Assembly: GCF_021283305.1 (NCBI RefSeq)
Contig: NZ_JAJSOK010000001.1
Location: forward strand, 248,001 to 312,000
Direction: 5' to 3'
Source: Pseudonocardia kujensis
Lineage (GTDB): Bacteria; Actinomycetota; Actinomycetes; Mycobacteriales; Pseudonocardiaceae
DNA length: 64,000 nucleotides
The notes beneath the pieces were generated by a model, which had not been told where the DNA came from, did no database searches, and saw nothing but the letters and a program-made list of their open reading frames with translations. How positions within the stretch are numbered: position 1 is the stretch's first letter; each line of letters opens with the position of its first letter. Below are positions 38,850 to 48,807 of the stretch, piece by piece. Both the position numbers and the translations under genes were made by a program.

Positions 38850-41125
38850 ATGAGCATCTTGGGCACGCGCGTTGTCCGTACCGAGGACCCGGTGTTCCTC
38901 ACACGGGGCGCGACATACACCGACGACCTGACCGACGAGCGGCTCACCGGGGCACTGCACGTGACCCTGGTCCGCTCCCCGTTGGCCCACGCCACGATCA
39001 ACTCGATCGACGTCGAGGAGGCCCGCAACGCGCCCGGCGTCGTCGCGGTCTTCACCGGCGCCGACTGCGACATCGCGCCGGCCCTGCTGTTCCCCGCCGC
39101 GAACAAGCAGATGGTGCGGCCGTTCCTGGCGACCGACCGGGTGCGCTACGTCGGGGAGGCGGTCGCGGCCGTCCTCACCGAGGAGGCCTACCAGGGCGAG
39201 GACGCCGCCGACCTGGTCGACGTCGACTACGAGCCGCTCGACGCCGTGGTCGACATGAAGGAGGCCCTCAAGGACGAGGTCCTCCTGTTCCCCGAGGCGG
39301 GGACGAACAGCGTCACGGCGATGCACCTGAACAAGGACGAGCCGGGCGACGACTTCTTCGCCGACTGCGAGGTCGTCGTCAGCCGGGAGATCGTGAACCA
39401 GCGGGTCGCCGCGGCGCCGCTGGAGACGCGCGCGGCGTCCGCCTACTGGGGCGAGGACGGCCGCTGCACGATCTTCTGCTCCACGCAGAACGCGCAGAGC
39501 GCCCGCGACGAGGTCGCCGGCTGGCTGGGCATGGACGCCAAGGACCTGCGGCTGATCCTGCCGGACGTCGGCGGCGGCTTCGGCGCGAAGATCGGCGCCG
39601 ACCCCGAGTTCGCGCTGGTCGCGTGGCTGTCGAAGAAGGTGGGCCGACCGGTCCGCTGGAACGAGAGCCGCTCGGAGAACATGACCGGGATGGTGCAGGG
39701 CCGCGGCCAGCTGCAGACCATCACCATCGGCGGCGACCGGGACGGCACCGTCAAGGCCTACCGGCTCGACGTCGTCGCCGACGCCGGCGCCTACCCGCGC
39801 CTCGGCGTCGCCCTGCCGATGTTCACGCGGATGATGGCGCCCGGCACCTACGACATCCCGAAGGTCTGGTCGACCGCGAAGGTGGTCGCGACCAACACGA
39901 CGTCCACCGCCGCCTACCGCGGCGCGGGCCGCCCGGAGGCCACCCAGGCCATCGAGCGCGCCATGGACCTCTTCGCGGACGAGATCGGGATGGACCCGGC
40001 CGAGCTGCGCAAGAAGAACGTGATCAAGCCGGAGCAGTTCCCCTTCACCACGAAGGGCGGCGCCGAGTACGACACCGGCGAGTACGCGAAGGCGATCGAC
40101 CTGGCCTGCAAGGCGGCGAACTACGAGGGCCTGCGGGCCGAGCAGGCGCGCCGCCGCGAGCGCGGGGACGCGCTGCAGCTCGGTATCGGCGTCTCGTCGT
40201 ACGTCGAGATCACCGGCGGCGGCGCGTTCGTCGAGAACGCGACCGTCCAGGTGCACCCGGACGGCACCGTCACCGTGCTCACCGGCACCTCGCCGCACGG
40301 CCAGGGCCACGCGACGGCGTGGGCGATGCTGGCCAGCGAGGAGCTCGGCATCCCGGTCGAGAAGATCACCGTGAAGCACGGCGACACGGACCTGATCCCC
40401 ACCGGCGCCGGCACCATGGGCTCGCGGAGCCTGCAGACCGGCGGCGTCGCGGTGCACAACGCCGCGGTCGAGCTGGTCGAGCTGGCCAAGCAGCGCGCCG
40501 CGGACGTGCTCGAGGCGAGCGTCGACGACCTGGAGCTGGACAAGGCCACCGGGTCGATCGTGGTCAAGGGCGCGCCGGGCGCGAAGAGCGTCTCGCTGGC
40601 CGACCTGGCCGGCACCGAGGAGCTCAAGGTCTTCCACGAGTGGGACGCCAAGAAGCCGACCTTCCCGTTCGGCGCGCACGTCGCCGTCGTCGAGGTCGAC
40701 GTGGAGTCCGGCAAGGCCACGGTCGAGCGGATCTGGGCGGTCGACGACGCCGGCCCGATCCTCAACCCGCTGATCTTCGACGGCCAGCGGCACGGCGGCA
40801 TCGCGCAGGGCATCGCGCAGGCGATGCTCGAGGAGGTCGTGTTCGACTCCGAGGGCCAGCCGCTCACGGCGACCTTCGCGGACTACGGCATCCCCTCGGC
40901 CGCGGAGCTGCCCAGCTTCGACCTGGTCACCATGGAGACCCCCACGACGATCAACTCCATGGGCTACAAGGGCGTCGGCGAGGCCGGGACCATCGGGTCC
41001 TGCCCCGCGGTGCACAACGCGGTGATCGACGCCGTGTCCCACCTCGGCGTCCGCCACATCGACATGCCCCTCACCCCGGTGCGGGTGTGGACCGCCATCC
41101 ACGAGGCCCAGAAGGAGTCGGCCAA

Positions 41126-41129
<4 letters not shown>
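38850..41129 (+). CDS. Molybdenum hydroxylase large subunit (xanthine dehydrogenase/form II CoxL-like)
   Basis: A 759-residue molybdopterin-binding subunit of the xanthine oxidase family. Features: [14 protein letters not shown] start ([20 protein letters not shown]), [40 protein letters not shown] and [20 protein letters not shown] with the catalytic Glu. True CO dehydrogenase carries a Cys-Ser-Phe-Arg loop where this protein has AYRGAGR, so CO oxidation is unlikely. The substrate cannot be told. It overlaps the iron-sulfur subunit gene by four bases (GTGA). The order large-small-medium differs from the usual medium-small-large of CO dehydrogenase operons. Confidence 0.92.
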
Positions 41130-41670
<541 letters not shown>

Positions 41671-41674
<4 letters not shown>

Positions 41675-42510
41675 TCCCCGTCGGCTTCGACTACCAGCGC
41701 CCGGAGTCCGTCGACGCGGCCCTGGCCCTGCTCGCCGAACACGGCGACGACGCCACGGTGCTGGCCGGCGGGCACTCGCTGCTCCCGGTCATGAAGCTGC
41801 GCCTGGCCGCCCCCGAGGTCGTCATCGACATCGGCCGGCTCGCCGAGCTCAACTACATCCGGGTCGACGGCGACGGTGCTGATTCCTACGTCGCCATCGG
41901 CGCGGGCACCCGGTACCGGGACATCGTGGTCTCCGACGTGCTGGCGAAGGAGTGCGCGCTGCTCCCGGCCGTCACCCGGACCGTCGGCGACCCGCAGGTC
42001 CGCCACCGCGGCACCCTGGGCGGCGCGCTCGCCCACGGCGACCCGGCCGGCGACCTGCCCGCCGCGATCCTCGCGCTCGAGGGCACGATCGTGCTCCGCA
42101 GCCCGCGGGGCGAGCGGAAGGTCCCGATCACCGAGTTCTACACCGGGGTGTTCTCCTCGGTGAAGGAGCCGGACGAGCTGATCGTCGAGATCCGGGTGCC
42201 CCGCACGGGCAGCACCGGGTGGGCCTACGAGAAGTTCACCCGGCGCAGCAACGACTGGGCGATCGTGGCCGTGGCCGTGGTGACCGCCCCGGACGGCGCG
42301 CGCCGGATCGGGCTGGTCAACATGGGCTCGACCCCGTTGCGGGCGAAGGCCACCGAGGCCGCGCTGGCCGAGGGCAAGAGCATCGAGGAGGCGGCCGCGC
42401 TGGCCGCGGAGGGCGCCGAGCCCCCGGCCGACAACGCCGGCACCCCGGAGTACCGCCGCCACCTGGTGACGGTGCTGACCCGACGGGCCCTGCAGACCGC
42501 GGCGGGCTGA
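41671..42510 (+). CDS. Molybdenum hydroxylase medium FAD-binding subunit (CoxM-like)
   Basis: A 279-residue FAD subunit. FAD motifs are [20 protein letters not shown] and [20 protein letters not shown] followed by DPAGDLP. The C-terminal CO_deh_flav_C domain ends near [16 protein letters not shown]. Its GTG overlaps the stop of the small subunit by four bases, giving a tightly coupled three-gene unit ending at a strong hairpin. Confidence 0.93.
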
Positions 42511-42532
42511 GCCCCTTCCCGGTCCTCCCTCT

Positions 42533-42572
42533 CCGACGTCCCGGTTCCCGTCCGCGGGGGCCGGGACGTCGG
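42533..42572 (+). terminator. Terminator of the molybdenum hydroxylase operon
   Basis: CCGACGTCCCGG pairs perfectly with CCGGGACGTCGG around 16 bases, starting 23 bases past the FAD-subunit stop. Confidence 0.65.
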
Positions 42573-42683
42573 CGTTCCGGGGCCCGGGGCCTTGGTCCGT
42601 TGTGCGCCGGACCCGCCACGAGGACCCTGTCCGTCGACCGGCGGCGCCGCCGGGGCGCCGCCCCGACCGGAAGGAGGTGGCCC

Positions 42684-43304
42684 GTGTACGCACGTTCCAC
42701 CACCGTCCTGGCCCACCGGGAGAACATGGACCACGGCATCGCGCTGATCCGCGACGAGATCATGCCCGCGGTCCTCGACATGCCGGGGTGCATCGGCATG
42801 TCGATGCTGGCCGACCGCGAGTCCGGCCGCTGCATCGCGACGACCGCCTGGGACTCCCGGGAGGCGATGGAGGCCTCCGCGACGACCGTCCGCCCCATGC
42901 GTGACCGGGCGGCCGACGCCCTCGGCGGCACCGCGCAGGTCGACGAGTGGGAGATCGGGGTGCTGCACCGCGACCACCCTTCCGAGCCCGGTGCCTGTGT
43001 GCGGGTCACGTGGGTGCGGGTCGAGCCGTCGGCGATGGACCGGTCCGTCGAGGTCTACCGGACGATGCTGCTTCCGGAGATGGAGCAGATCGCCGGGTTC
43101 TGCAGCGCGAGCCTGCTGCTGGACCGGGACGAGGGCCTGAGCGTCTCGTCGGTGACCTACGACAGCCGCGAGGCGATGGGGGCCTCCCGCGACGCGGCCT
43201 CGCGGATCCGGGAGACCGCCATGCAGGAGATCGGCGGCGAGGTGCTCGAGGTCCGGGAGTTCGAGCTCGCCCTGGCCCACCTGCGGGTGCCCGAGCTCGT
43301 GTGA
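42684..43304 (+). CDS. Duplicated dimeric alpha/beta-barrel (ABM-like) protein
   Basis: A 206-residue protein built from two related halves. Compare CIGMSMLADRESGRCIATTAW + DSREAMEAS with FCSASLLLDRDEGLSVSSVTY + DSREAMGAS. Each half resembles an antibiotic-biosynthesis-monooxygenase-type ferredoxin-like fold, so the protein is probably a fused pseudo-dimer. No cofactor motif is seen; function unknown. The ribosome site AAGGAGGT (42671-42678) is a perfect anti-SD match, suggesting high translation from the GTG. Confidence 0.75.
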   Translation: MYARSTTVLAHRENMDHGIALIRDEIMPAVLDMPGCIGMSMLADRESGRCIATTAWDSREAMEASATTVRPMRDRAADALGGTAQVDEWEIGVLHRDHPSEPGACVRVTWVRVEPSAMDRSVEVYRTMLLPEMEQIAGFCSASLLLDRDEGLSVSSVTYDSREAMGASRDAASRIRETAMQEIGGEVLEVREFELALAHLRVPELV

Positions 43305-43310
43305 CCGCCA

Positions 43311-43354
43311 GCCGTTCAGGACGCCGGCCGGACGAGGCCGGCGTCCTGAACGGC
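43311..43354. terminator. 19-bp perfect bidirectional terminator
   Basis: GCCGTTCAGGACGCCGGCC (43311-43329) pairs without error with GGCCGGCGTCCTGAACGGC (43336-43354) across a 6-base loop, between convergent genes. Confidence 0.85.
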
Positions 43355-43425
43355 GGCCCGTCAGGTCCCGGGTGCCGGTACCGCGGTGACGGGCTCCCGA
43401 GGGAACCGCCCGGGGACGTGTGCCG

Positions 43426-44124
43426 TCAACGGTCGACGATCAACCACCCGCCGTGGTGCACGGACACCTCGTACCGCAGCCCGGTCGTTCCGCCGAGCTC
43501 GTGCAGGGCCGCCTCGTCGAAGGTCGTCACGTGCCCCCAGGTCTCGTTCGGCTCCTCCTCGAAGGGCACCGCGACGACGACCCGGCGCCGGGCCAGCCGG
43601 ATCGCCTCGGCGAGCACGGACTTGCCCTCCTCGGCCGGCAGGTGCTCGAGCAGGTGGACGGCCAGCACGGTGTCGGCGTACCCGTCGGGCAGGGGGACGT
43701 CGCGGGCGTCGGCGACCAGGGTGTCGACGGCGAGCCCCAGCCGCGGGGCCATCCGCTCCAGCAACCCGACGGTGCCGGGGACGAGGTCGGTCGCGGTGAC
43801 CTCGTGCCCGGCCAGCGCGAGCCGGAGCGCGAGGAACCCGAAGCACGAGCCGAGCTCCAGCACGCTCCCGGCGGCCAGCTCCTCGGCCCGCTCGTGGACC
43901 GGCTTGAGCTCGGCGTTGGTCCCGCCCGGCTCCGGGTCGCCGCGCAGGGCGTCGAGGGTGTTGCGGTAGAAGGCCAGCCAGGCGTCCTCGGGGTCCGGTG
44001 CCCCCGACGTGACGATCGCGACGAAGGCCTCCTCGAACCGCTCCGGCGGCAGCACCCCGGGCACGACGAGCGTGCGGTCCAGCCACCCGGCCAGGTCGTT
44101 GTCCAGCCGTGCGAGCCCGATCAT
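43426..44124 (-). CDS. Class I SAM-dependent methyltransferase
   Basis: A 232-residue methyltransferase. Motif I is GSVLELGSCFGFLALRLALA (ELGxxxG), followed by EVTATDLVPGTVGLLERM (acidic loop), LVADARDVPLPDGYADTVLA and HLLEHLPAEEGKSVLAEA. The N-terminal 80 residues (LDNDLAGWLDRTLVVPGVLP) form a helical cap that I do not recognise. AAGGGAGC precedes the ATG. A role in methylating the mycofactocin sugar chain can be imagined because the mft locus lies 8 kb away, but nothing in the sequence proves it. Confidence 0.75.
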   Translation of the reverse strand: MIGLARLDNDLAGWLDRTLVVPGVLPPERFEEAFVAIVTSGAPDPEDAWLAFYRNTLDALRGDPEPGGTNAELKPVHERAEELAAGSVLELGSCFGFLALRLALAGHEVTATDLVPGTVGLLERMAPRLGLAVDTLVADARDVPLPDGYADTVLAVHLLEHLPAEEGKSVLAEAIRLARRRVVVAVPFEEEPNETWGHVTTFDEAALHELGGTTGLRYEVSVHHGGWLIVDR

Positions 44125-44248
44125 GGCGGCTCCCTTCGTCGATCCCGACGCTAGGGAGCGGACGCCCGCCGCGGGGCCGATCCCGTCCGGCCCGGCACCG
44201 CGAACCGTCCGACCGGGCAGGGCGGGATGTGCCCGTCCGGCGGGCGCC

Positions 44249-44599
44249 TCAGGGGAAGCGTTCGATGTTCGCCTCGACCCAGCGGCGCAGGGCGTCGAGC
44301 GGGGCGTTGGCGTCCCGGCCCAGCTCGGTGAGCGCGTACTCGACGTGCAGCGGGACGGCCGGGTACACCGTGCGATCGACGAGCCCGTGCTCCTCGAGCC
44401 GGCGCAGGACCGCGGTGAGCACCTTGGGGCTGATCCCCTCCAGCCGGCGCTTCACCTCCCCGAACCGCAGCGGCCCGTCCACGAGCGCGCCGAGGGCGAG
44501 CGCGCTCCACTTGTCGGCGAGCAGGTCCAGTACGGAGCGGCAGGGGCAGTTCGCCAGGTAGACGTCGGGCGGCGCGTTCAGGGCGGGCACGAGCTGCAT
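44249..44599 (-). CDS. HxlR-family transcriptional regulator
   Basis: A 116-residue winged-helix regulator: CPCRSVLDLLADKWSALALG (with the paired cysteines used by several redox-sensing HxlR proteins), ALVDGPLRFGEVKRRLEGIS, VLTAVLRRLEEHGLVDRTVY and PLHVEYALTELGRDANAPLD. It is divergent from a quinone-reductase-like oxidoreductase, the typical target arrangement. The shared 63-base gap contains nested inverted repeats. Confidence 0.92.
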   Translation of the reverse strand: MQLVPALNAPPDVYLANCPCRSVLDLLADKWSALALGALVDGPLRFGEVKRRLEGISPKVLTAVLRRLEEHGLVDRTVYPAVPLHVEYALTELGRDANAPLDALRRWVEANIERFP

Positions 44600-44642
44600 G
44601 GTATCCGAAGGGAACCAACTTCCCTTGCGGGTAACCGATACC
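44600..44642. promoter_or_regulatory. Nested inverted repeats, likely HxlR operator
   Basis: Inner arms AAGGGAA and TTCCCTT flank CCAAC (44608-44626). Outer arms GGTATC (44600-44605) and GATACC (44637-44642) enclose them. The region is the whole space between two divergent starts. Confidence 0.55.
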
Positions 44643-44662
44643 TTTCGCATACCGTCGCGGCC

Positions 44663-45625
44663 ATGAGCACACGCACCACCGCGATCGACGCCTCCACCTT
44701 CACGGAGATCGAGCACGAGGTCCCGGACCCCGGCCCGCACGACCTGCTCGTCGAGGTCCGGGCGGTGTCGGTGAACCCGGTCGACACCAAGGTCCGGGCC
44801 GGACTGGACGCCCCGCGCGTCCTCGGCTTCGACGCCGCCGGCGTGGTGCGGGCCGTCGGGTCGGCGGTCACGGCGTACGGCCCCGGCGACGAGGTGTACT
44901 ACGCGGGGACGATCGACCGGCCCGGCAGCAACGCCGGGTACCAGCTGGTCGACGAGCACGTCGTGGGCCGCAAACCGCGCACGCTGGACTGGGCGCAGGC
45001 GGCCGCGCTGCCGCTGACCACGATCACCGCCTGGGAGACCCTGTTCGACGCCCTGCGGCTCGGTCCCGCCGACACGGGCCGCCTGCTCGTCGTCTCGGCG
45101 GCCGGCGGGGTCGGCGCGATGGTGACCCAGCTGGCCAAGACGCTGACCGGTGTCGAGGTGATCGGCACGGCGTCCCGCGAGGAGTCGGCGGACTTCGCGC
45201 GCACCATGGGTGCGGACCACCTCGCCGACCACCACGCGCTGGTGGAGTCGGTGCGGAAAGTGGTCCCCGACGTCCGGTACGTCTTCTCGCCGGTGTCGGG
45301 GAAGAACATCGAGGCCTACGCCGAGCTGCTCACCCCGCGCGGCGAGATCGTGGCGATCGACGAGCCGCCGGGCATGGACCTGCTCCCGCTGAAGTCGAAG
45401 AGCATCACCTGGCACTGGGAGCTGATGTTCACCCGGCCGCTCTTCCAGAAGACGGACGCGAGTCAGCGGGAACTGCTGAACCGCGTGGCCGAGCTGGTCG
45501 ATGAGGGCCGGATCCGCACCACCCTCACCCGCACCTTCGAGGGTCTGACCGGCGAGAACCTCCGTGAGGCGCACGAGCAGCTGGAGTCCGGCCGCACCAT
45601 CGGGAAGGTGGCCCTCACCCTCTGA
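44663..45625 (+). CDS. Zinc-type alcohol dehydrogenase/quinone oxidoreductase family protein
   Basis: A 320-residue medium-chain reductase. N-terminal GroES-like domain: DLLVEVRAVSVNPVDTKVRA and FDAAGVVRAVGSAVTAYGPG. Rossmann domain: LLVVSAAGGVGAMVTQLAKT, then VIGTASREESADFARTMGAD. Zinc-ligand cysteines are absent, so it is of the zinc-free quinone-reductase/ZADH subgroup. It is probably repressed by the divergent HxlR protein and induced by electrophiles or quinones (inference from family). Confidence 0.9.
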   Translation: MSTRTTAIDASTFTEIEHEVPDPGPHDLLVEVRAVSVNPVDTKVRAGLDAPRVLGFDAAGVVRAVGSAVTAYGPGDEVYYAGTIDRPGSNAGYQLVDEHVVGRKPRTLDWAQAAALPLTTITAWETLFDALRLGPADTGRLLVVSAAGGVGAMVTQLAKTLTGVEVIGTASREESADFARTMGADHLADHHALVESVRKVVPDVRYVFSPVSGKNIEAYAELLTPRGEIVAIDEPPGMDLLPLKSKSITWHWELMFTRPLFQKTDASQRELLNRVAELVDEGRIRTTLTRTFEGLTGENLREAHEQLESGRTIGKVALTL

Positions 45626-45857
45626 AGCAGGAGGGAGCCATAACGCTTCTGGGAGCGTCTCGTGGGCGCATTATGGAACCATAATGCGCTCGGAGGCGTC
45701 TCGTGGGCGCGTTATGGAACCATAGTGCGCTCGAAACCGGCTCCTGGGCGCATTATGGAACCATAATGCGCTCGAAACCGGCTCCTGGGCGCGTTATGGA
45801 ACCATAATGCGCATCCGGTGGTGACCTGTGCGCATCATGGTTCCACGGTGCGGGCGT
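45626..45857. repeat. 41-bp tandem array of 24-bp palindromes
   Basis: Four palindromes of the form GCGCATTATGG-AA-CCATAATGCGC start at 45666, 45707, 45748 and 45789, exactly 41 bases apart. Copies 1 and 3 are perfect; copy 2 has compensating G/G changes in both arms, and copy 4 has one change. A degenerate fifth (CGCATCATGGTTCCACGGTG) is at 45831. Spacers are TCGGAGGCGTCTCGTGG or TCGAAACCGGCTCCTGG. The array fills the gap between convergent genes. Confidence 0.9.
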
Positions 45858-47399
45858 TCAGCGGCCGATCAGTTCGCCCGCCATCTCGTTCGTCGTCTGC
45901 TCGAGTCCCGTGAGGTCGCGGACGACCCGGACCCGGTCGCAGTACTCGGCGTAGTCCGGGAGGTCGCAGCGGCCCAGGCCCCACGAGTAGCGGGGTTCGG
46001 GCGTCAGCCAGATGGTCTCCCTGGCGCGCCGGGTGATCTCGACGAACGCCTCCATGTTGGGGTCGTTGCCGTTGCCCCGCCCGTCGCCGAGGATCAGCAC
46101 CGTCGACCGCCGGGTCACGGCCGAGCCGTGCTCCTCGAGGAAGCGGCCGAAAGCCAGCCCGTAGTTCGAGTTGGCGTCGACGTCGACCACGTCACCGCCG
46201 AAGACCAGCCCCAGCGCATGCTCCACGGGGTGGTCGGCGAACAGGTCGGTGACCTCGGCGATCTCGTCGACGAACGCGAACGAGCGCACCTGCCCGAACA
46301 GGTCCTGCAGGCCGTGGACCAGGTGCAACGTGAACCGGGCGGTGGCCCGCACGGACAGCGACACGTCGGCCAGGACGACGAGCCGGGGCTTGTCCTCCTG
46401 CCGGCGCACCGTGACCGGGGTGAACGGAACCCCGTCGAAGCGCATGTTCTTGCGCATCGTGCGGGCCGAGTCGATCCGGCCCTGCGGGGAGACCCGGCGG
46501 CGGTGCGTCAGTGCCCCGTGCAGCGTTTTCGCGAGCCGGCGCAGCGAGTCCTCCAGCTGCATCCGCTCGGTCTCCGACGCCCGGTCGACCTCGGCCACCC
46601 GGCCGTCGCCCTCGCCGCCGTCGATGATCCGCTGCTCGATCTCCAGCAGCTTCTCCAGGTGCGCCTTGATGGCCTCCGGGAGGTTCTGCAGGACACCGGC
46701 GAGCCGCCGGCGCAGCGCCGCCGCGTCGTCCTCGGTCCCCTCGGAGCCCGCGACGTCCTCCTCCGCGGCGGTCAGCCAGCCGAGCAGGGCCTCCTGCTCG
46801 GCGACGGAGAGGTCGGCGTCGACCTTGGTGCCGGTGGCCGTCGAGATGTCGCCGGGTAGCCCCGCGCCGGAGAGCCGGTCGGTCTCGATCTGGACCCGGT
46901 TGCCTTCCGACAGCGGCTGCCCCTGGTTGTCCTTCGAGAAGACGATCTCCTCGGTCATCGCCGCCAGGTCGATCTTGTTGGCCTCCTGGTGCAGGTTGTA
47001 CTGCTGCGCCAGGTCCTCCGGGTCGAAGTAGTCCCGGATGTCGACGGGCTTGCCGTGCTCGTGGCCCTGCTGCGGCGTCTCCGAGGGGTCCTCGGAGAAG
47101 GTGAAGTCGTCGAGCGTGCCCTCGTCGGAGAGGTCGCCGTGGCCGTGCCCGTGGCCGTGCCCGGTCTCCGCCTCACCCACCTTGACCAGGGCGAAGAAGA
47201 GATCGAAGACCTCGTCGAAGGTCGCCTCGTCCCGCCGGTCCTTCACCAGCGCGACGCGCAGCGCCTCCTTGAGGACCGCCTTGTCGGCCAGCACGCCCGG
47301 CTGCGACGCGCACCGCATGGCGTCGACGGCCTCGGAGACCGAGATCCGCACGCCGCGGATGCGCAGCAGCCGGACGAACCGGTGGATGGTGGCCTCCAT
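45858..47399 (-). CDS. VWA-domain (CoxE-like) protein with His-Gly run
   Basis: A 513-residue protein. The N-terminal about 80 residues are a helical domain (IHRFVRLLRIRGVRISVSEA). At about residues 79-89 comes GHGHGHGHGD, then an acidic linker with GHEHGKP. A long helical region (about 190-300) precedes a VWA domain starting KPRLVVLADVSLSVRATARF, in which the usual DxSxS is DVSLS. The C-terminal part has STVLILGDGRGNGNDPNMEA and RYSWGLGRCDLPDYAEYCDR. Its ATG follows the stop of the MoxR gene with no gap. Both genes lie directly downstream of mno. The pair most likely helps assemble or metallate a nearby enzyme, for which the methanol dehydrogenase is the best candidate (inference). Confidence 0.85.
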   Translation of the reverse strand: MEATIHRFVRLLRIRGVRISVSEAVDAMRCASQPGVLADKAVLKEALRVALVKDRRDEATFDEVFDLFFALVKVGEAETGHGHGHGHGDLSDEGTLDDFTFSEDPSETPQQGHEHGKPVDIRDYFDPEDLAQQYNLHQEANKIDLAAMTEEIVFSKDNQGQPLSEGNRVQIETDRLSGAGLPGDISTATGTKVDADLSVAEQEALLGWLTAAEEDVAGSEGTEDDAAALRRRLAGVLQNLPEAIKAHLEKLLEIEQRIIDGGEGDGRVAEVDRASETERMQLEDSLRRLAKTLHGALTHRRRVSPQGRIDSARTMRKNMRFDGVPFTPVTVRRQEDKPRLVVLADVSLSVRATARFTLHLVHGLQDLFGQVRSFAFVDEIAEVTDLFADHPVEHALGLVFGGDVVDVDANSNYGLAFGRFLEEHGSAVTRRSTVLILGDGRGNGNDPNMEAFVEITRRARETIWLTPEPRYSWGLGRCDLPDYAEYCDRVRVVRDLTGLEQTTNEMAGELIGR

Positions 47400-48629
47400 C
47401 TAGAGCGCCCGCTTGCGTCCGAGGCCGAAGGAACGCGAACCCTGGCCCGACGTGACCGACCGCGGCTTGGCCGGGGCGTCCTTCTCGGTGCCCTTGGCGT
47501 AGTTCGGGGTGCCGTACACGCCCTCGCCGTGCCGGCCGGCGGTGTCGCGGTCGGCGCGGACCTGCCGGCCGTCCACGTCGCCGTCGCCGTCGTCGTGCGA
47601 ATGGCCGTGCCCGTGCCCGTGGCCGTGCCCGTGCCCGTGGCCGTGCCCGTGCTCCTCGACGACGGCGTTCGGGTCGACGAGGCGGGGCAGCGCCTCGAGC
47701 GCCTTGGTCACGTCCTTGTCGTACTTGACGACGACGGAGACGGTGTCGGAGAGGATCTGCGAGTCGAGCTCGTCGACGCCGAGGACCGCCAGCGTGCGGG
47801 CCCAGTCGATCGTCTCGGAGATGCTCGGTGCCTTCCGCAGCTCCAGCTCGCGCAGCCCGCGCACGACGTTGACCAGCTCCTCGGCGAGCGAGTCGGCAAG
47901 GCCGGTCTTCTTCGAGCGCACGATCTCCAGCTCGCGCTCGGCGGAGGGGTAGTCGAGGAAGAGATGCAGGCAGCGGCGCTTGAGCGCGGCGGCGAGGTCG
48001 CGGGTGTTGTTCGAGGTCAGCAGCACGTAGGGGCGCTGCTTCGCGGTGAACGTCCCGACCTCGGGGATCGAGATCTGGAACTCGCCGAGGGTCTCCAGCA
48101 GCACGGCCTCCAGCGCTTCATCAGCCCTGTCGACCTCGTCGATCAGCAGCACGACGGGCTGCTCGGAGCGGATCGCCTCGAGCAGCGGGCGCGGGGCGAG
48201 GAAGCGCTCGGAGAAGAACACGCTCTCGTTCTCGCCGATCCGCTCGACGGCGGTGCCCAGGTCCGGGGCGTCCTCGACGACCTGCCCGATCTTCTCGCGC
48301 AGGATCTGCGTGTACATGAGCTGCTTGCCGTAGTCCCACTCGTACAGGGCCTTGGTCTCGTCCTGGCCCTCGTAGCACTGCAGGCGCAGCAGCCGGCGGC
48401 CGGTCGCCGCGGCGAGCATCTTGGCCAGCTCGGTCTTGCCGACGCCGGCGGGTCCCTCGAGCAGCAGCGGCTTGTCCAGCCGGGTGAGCAGGAAGACCGT
48501 CGTGGCGAGCCGGGTGTCGGCGATGTAGCCCTGGTCGTGGAGCGCGGCCACGACCTCGTCCACGGACTCGAACGGCGGGTCGGGATCGGTCTGCGGGCCG
48601 TCGGAGAGGCCGTCGGACAGGCTGGTCAA
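47400..48629 (-). CDS. MoxR-type AAA+ ATPase with long His-Gly tail
   Basis: A 409-residue ATPase. Core motifs: LLLEGPAGVGKTELAKMLAA (Walker A), VVLLIDEVDRADEALEAVLL (Walker B) and YVLLTSNNTRDLAAALKRR. After the core (about residue 322) comes EEHGHGHGHGHGHG ... HSHDDGDGD, a run of about ten His (47597-47655) resembling the metal-binding tails of nickel or zinc chaperones, then a basic end. The start is taken as TTG at 48629 because GGAAGGAG lies eight bases upstream and homology starts soon after; the frame stays open to 48800 without a better site. The next gene downstream is the His-rich VWA protein. Confidence 0.85.
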   Translation of the reverse strand: MTSLSDGLSDGPQTDPDPPFESVDEVVAALHDQGYIADTRLATTVFLLTRLDKPLLLEGPAGVGKTELAKMLAAATGRRLLRLQCYEGQDETKALYEWDYGKQLMYTQILREKIGQVVEDAPDLGTAVERIGENESVFFSERFLAPRPLLEAIRSEQPVVLLIDEVDRADEALEAVLLETLGEFQISIPEVGTFTAKQRPYVLLTSNNTRDLAAALKRRCLHLFLDYPSAERELEIVRSKKTGLADSLAEELVNVVRGLRELELRKAPSISETIDWARTLAVLGVDELDSQILSDTVSVVVKYDKDVTKALEALPRLVDPNAVVEEHGHGHGHGHGHGHGHGHSHDDGDGDVDGRQVRADRDTAGRHGEGVYGTPNYAKGTEKDAPAKPRSVTSGQGSRSFGLGRKRAL

Positions 48630-48701
48630 GGCCGGAACTCCTTCCGCGCGGCTCGCCGGCGAGCCGCGGTGGTGCGCACGTGAGGGCGGCGCCCAGGCGG
48701 G

Positions 48702-48749
48702 CGGGCCCGCCACGGATCCAGTGTGCGCCGGATTCGCGTGGCGGGCCCG
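48702..48749 (-). terminator. Second hairpin downstream of mno
   Basis: CGGGCCCGCCACG (48702-48714) pairs perfectly with CGTGGCGGGCCCG (48737-48749), loop 22 bases. It lies between mno and the MoxR gene. Confidence 0.6.
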
Positions 48750-48773
48750 TCGGATTCCTGAGCTGTCGGGAGC

Positions 48774-48798
48774 GGCGACCGCCGCAGCGGCGGTCGCC
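48774..48798 (-). terminator. First hairpin downstream of mno
   Basis: GGCGACCGCC and GGCGGTCGCC pair perfectly around GCAGC, 10 bases past the mno stop. Together with the hairpin at 48702 it probably ends the mno transcript before the MoxR/VWA genes. Confidence 0.7.
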
Positions 48799-48807
48799 AC
48801 CCGGGGG

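Noticed and set aside
43426..44124. Mycofactocin oligosaccharide methyltransferase MftM
   Set aside because: Only proximity to mft and the SAM fold support it; I could not match family-specific features, so it is annotated generically.
45626..45857. Tandem intrinsic terminators for the convergent genes
   Set aside because: Each palindrome has only two central bases, too few for a normal RNA loop, and no T-runs follow.
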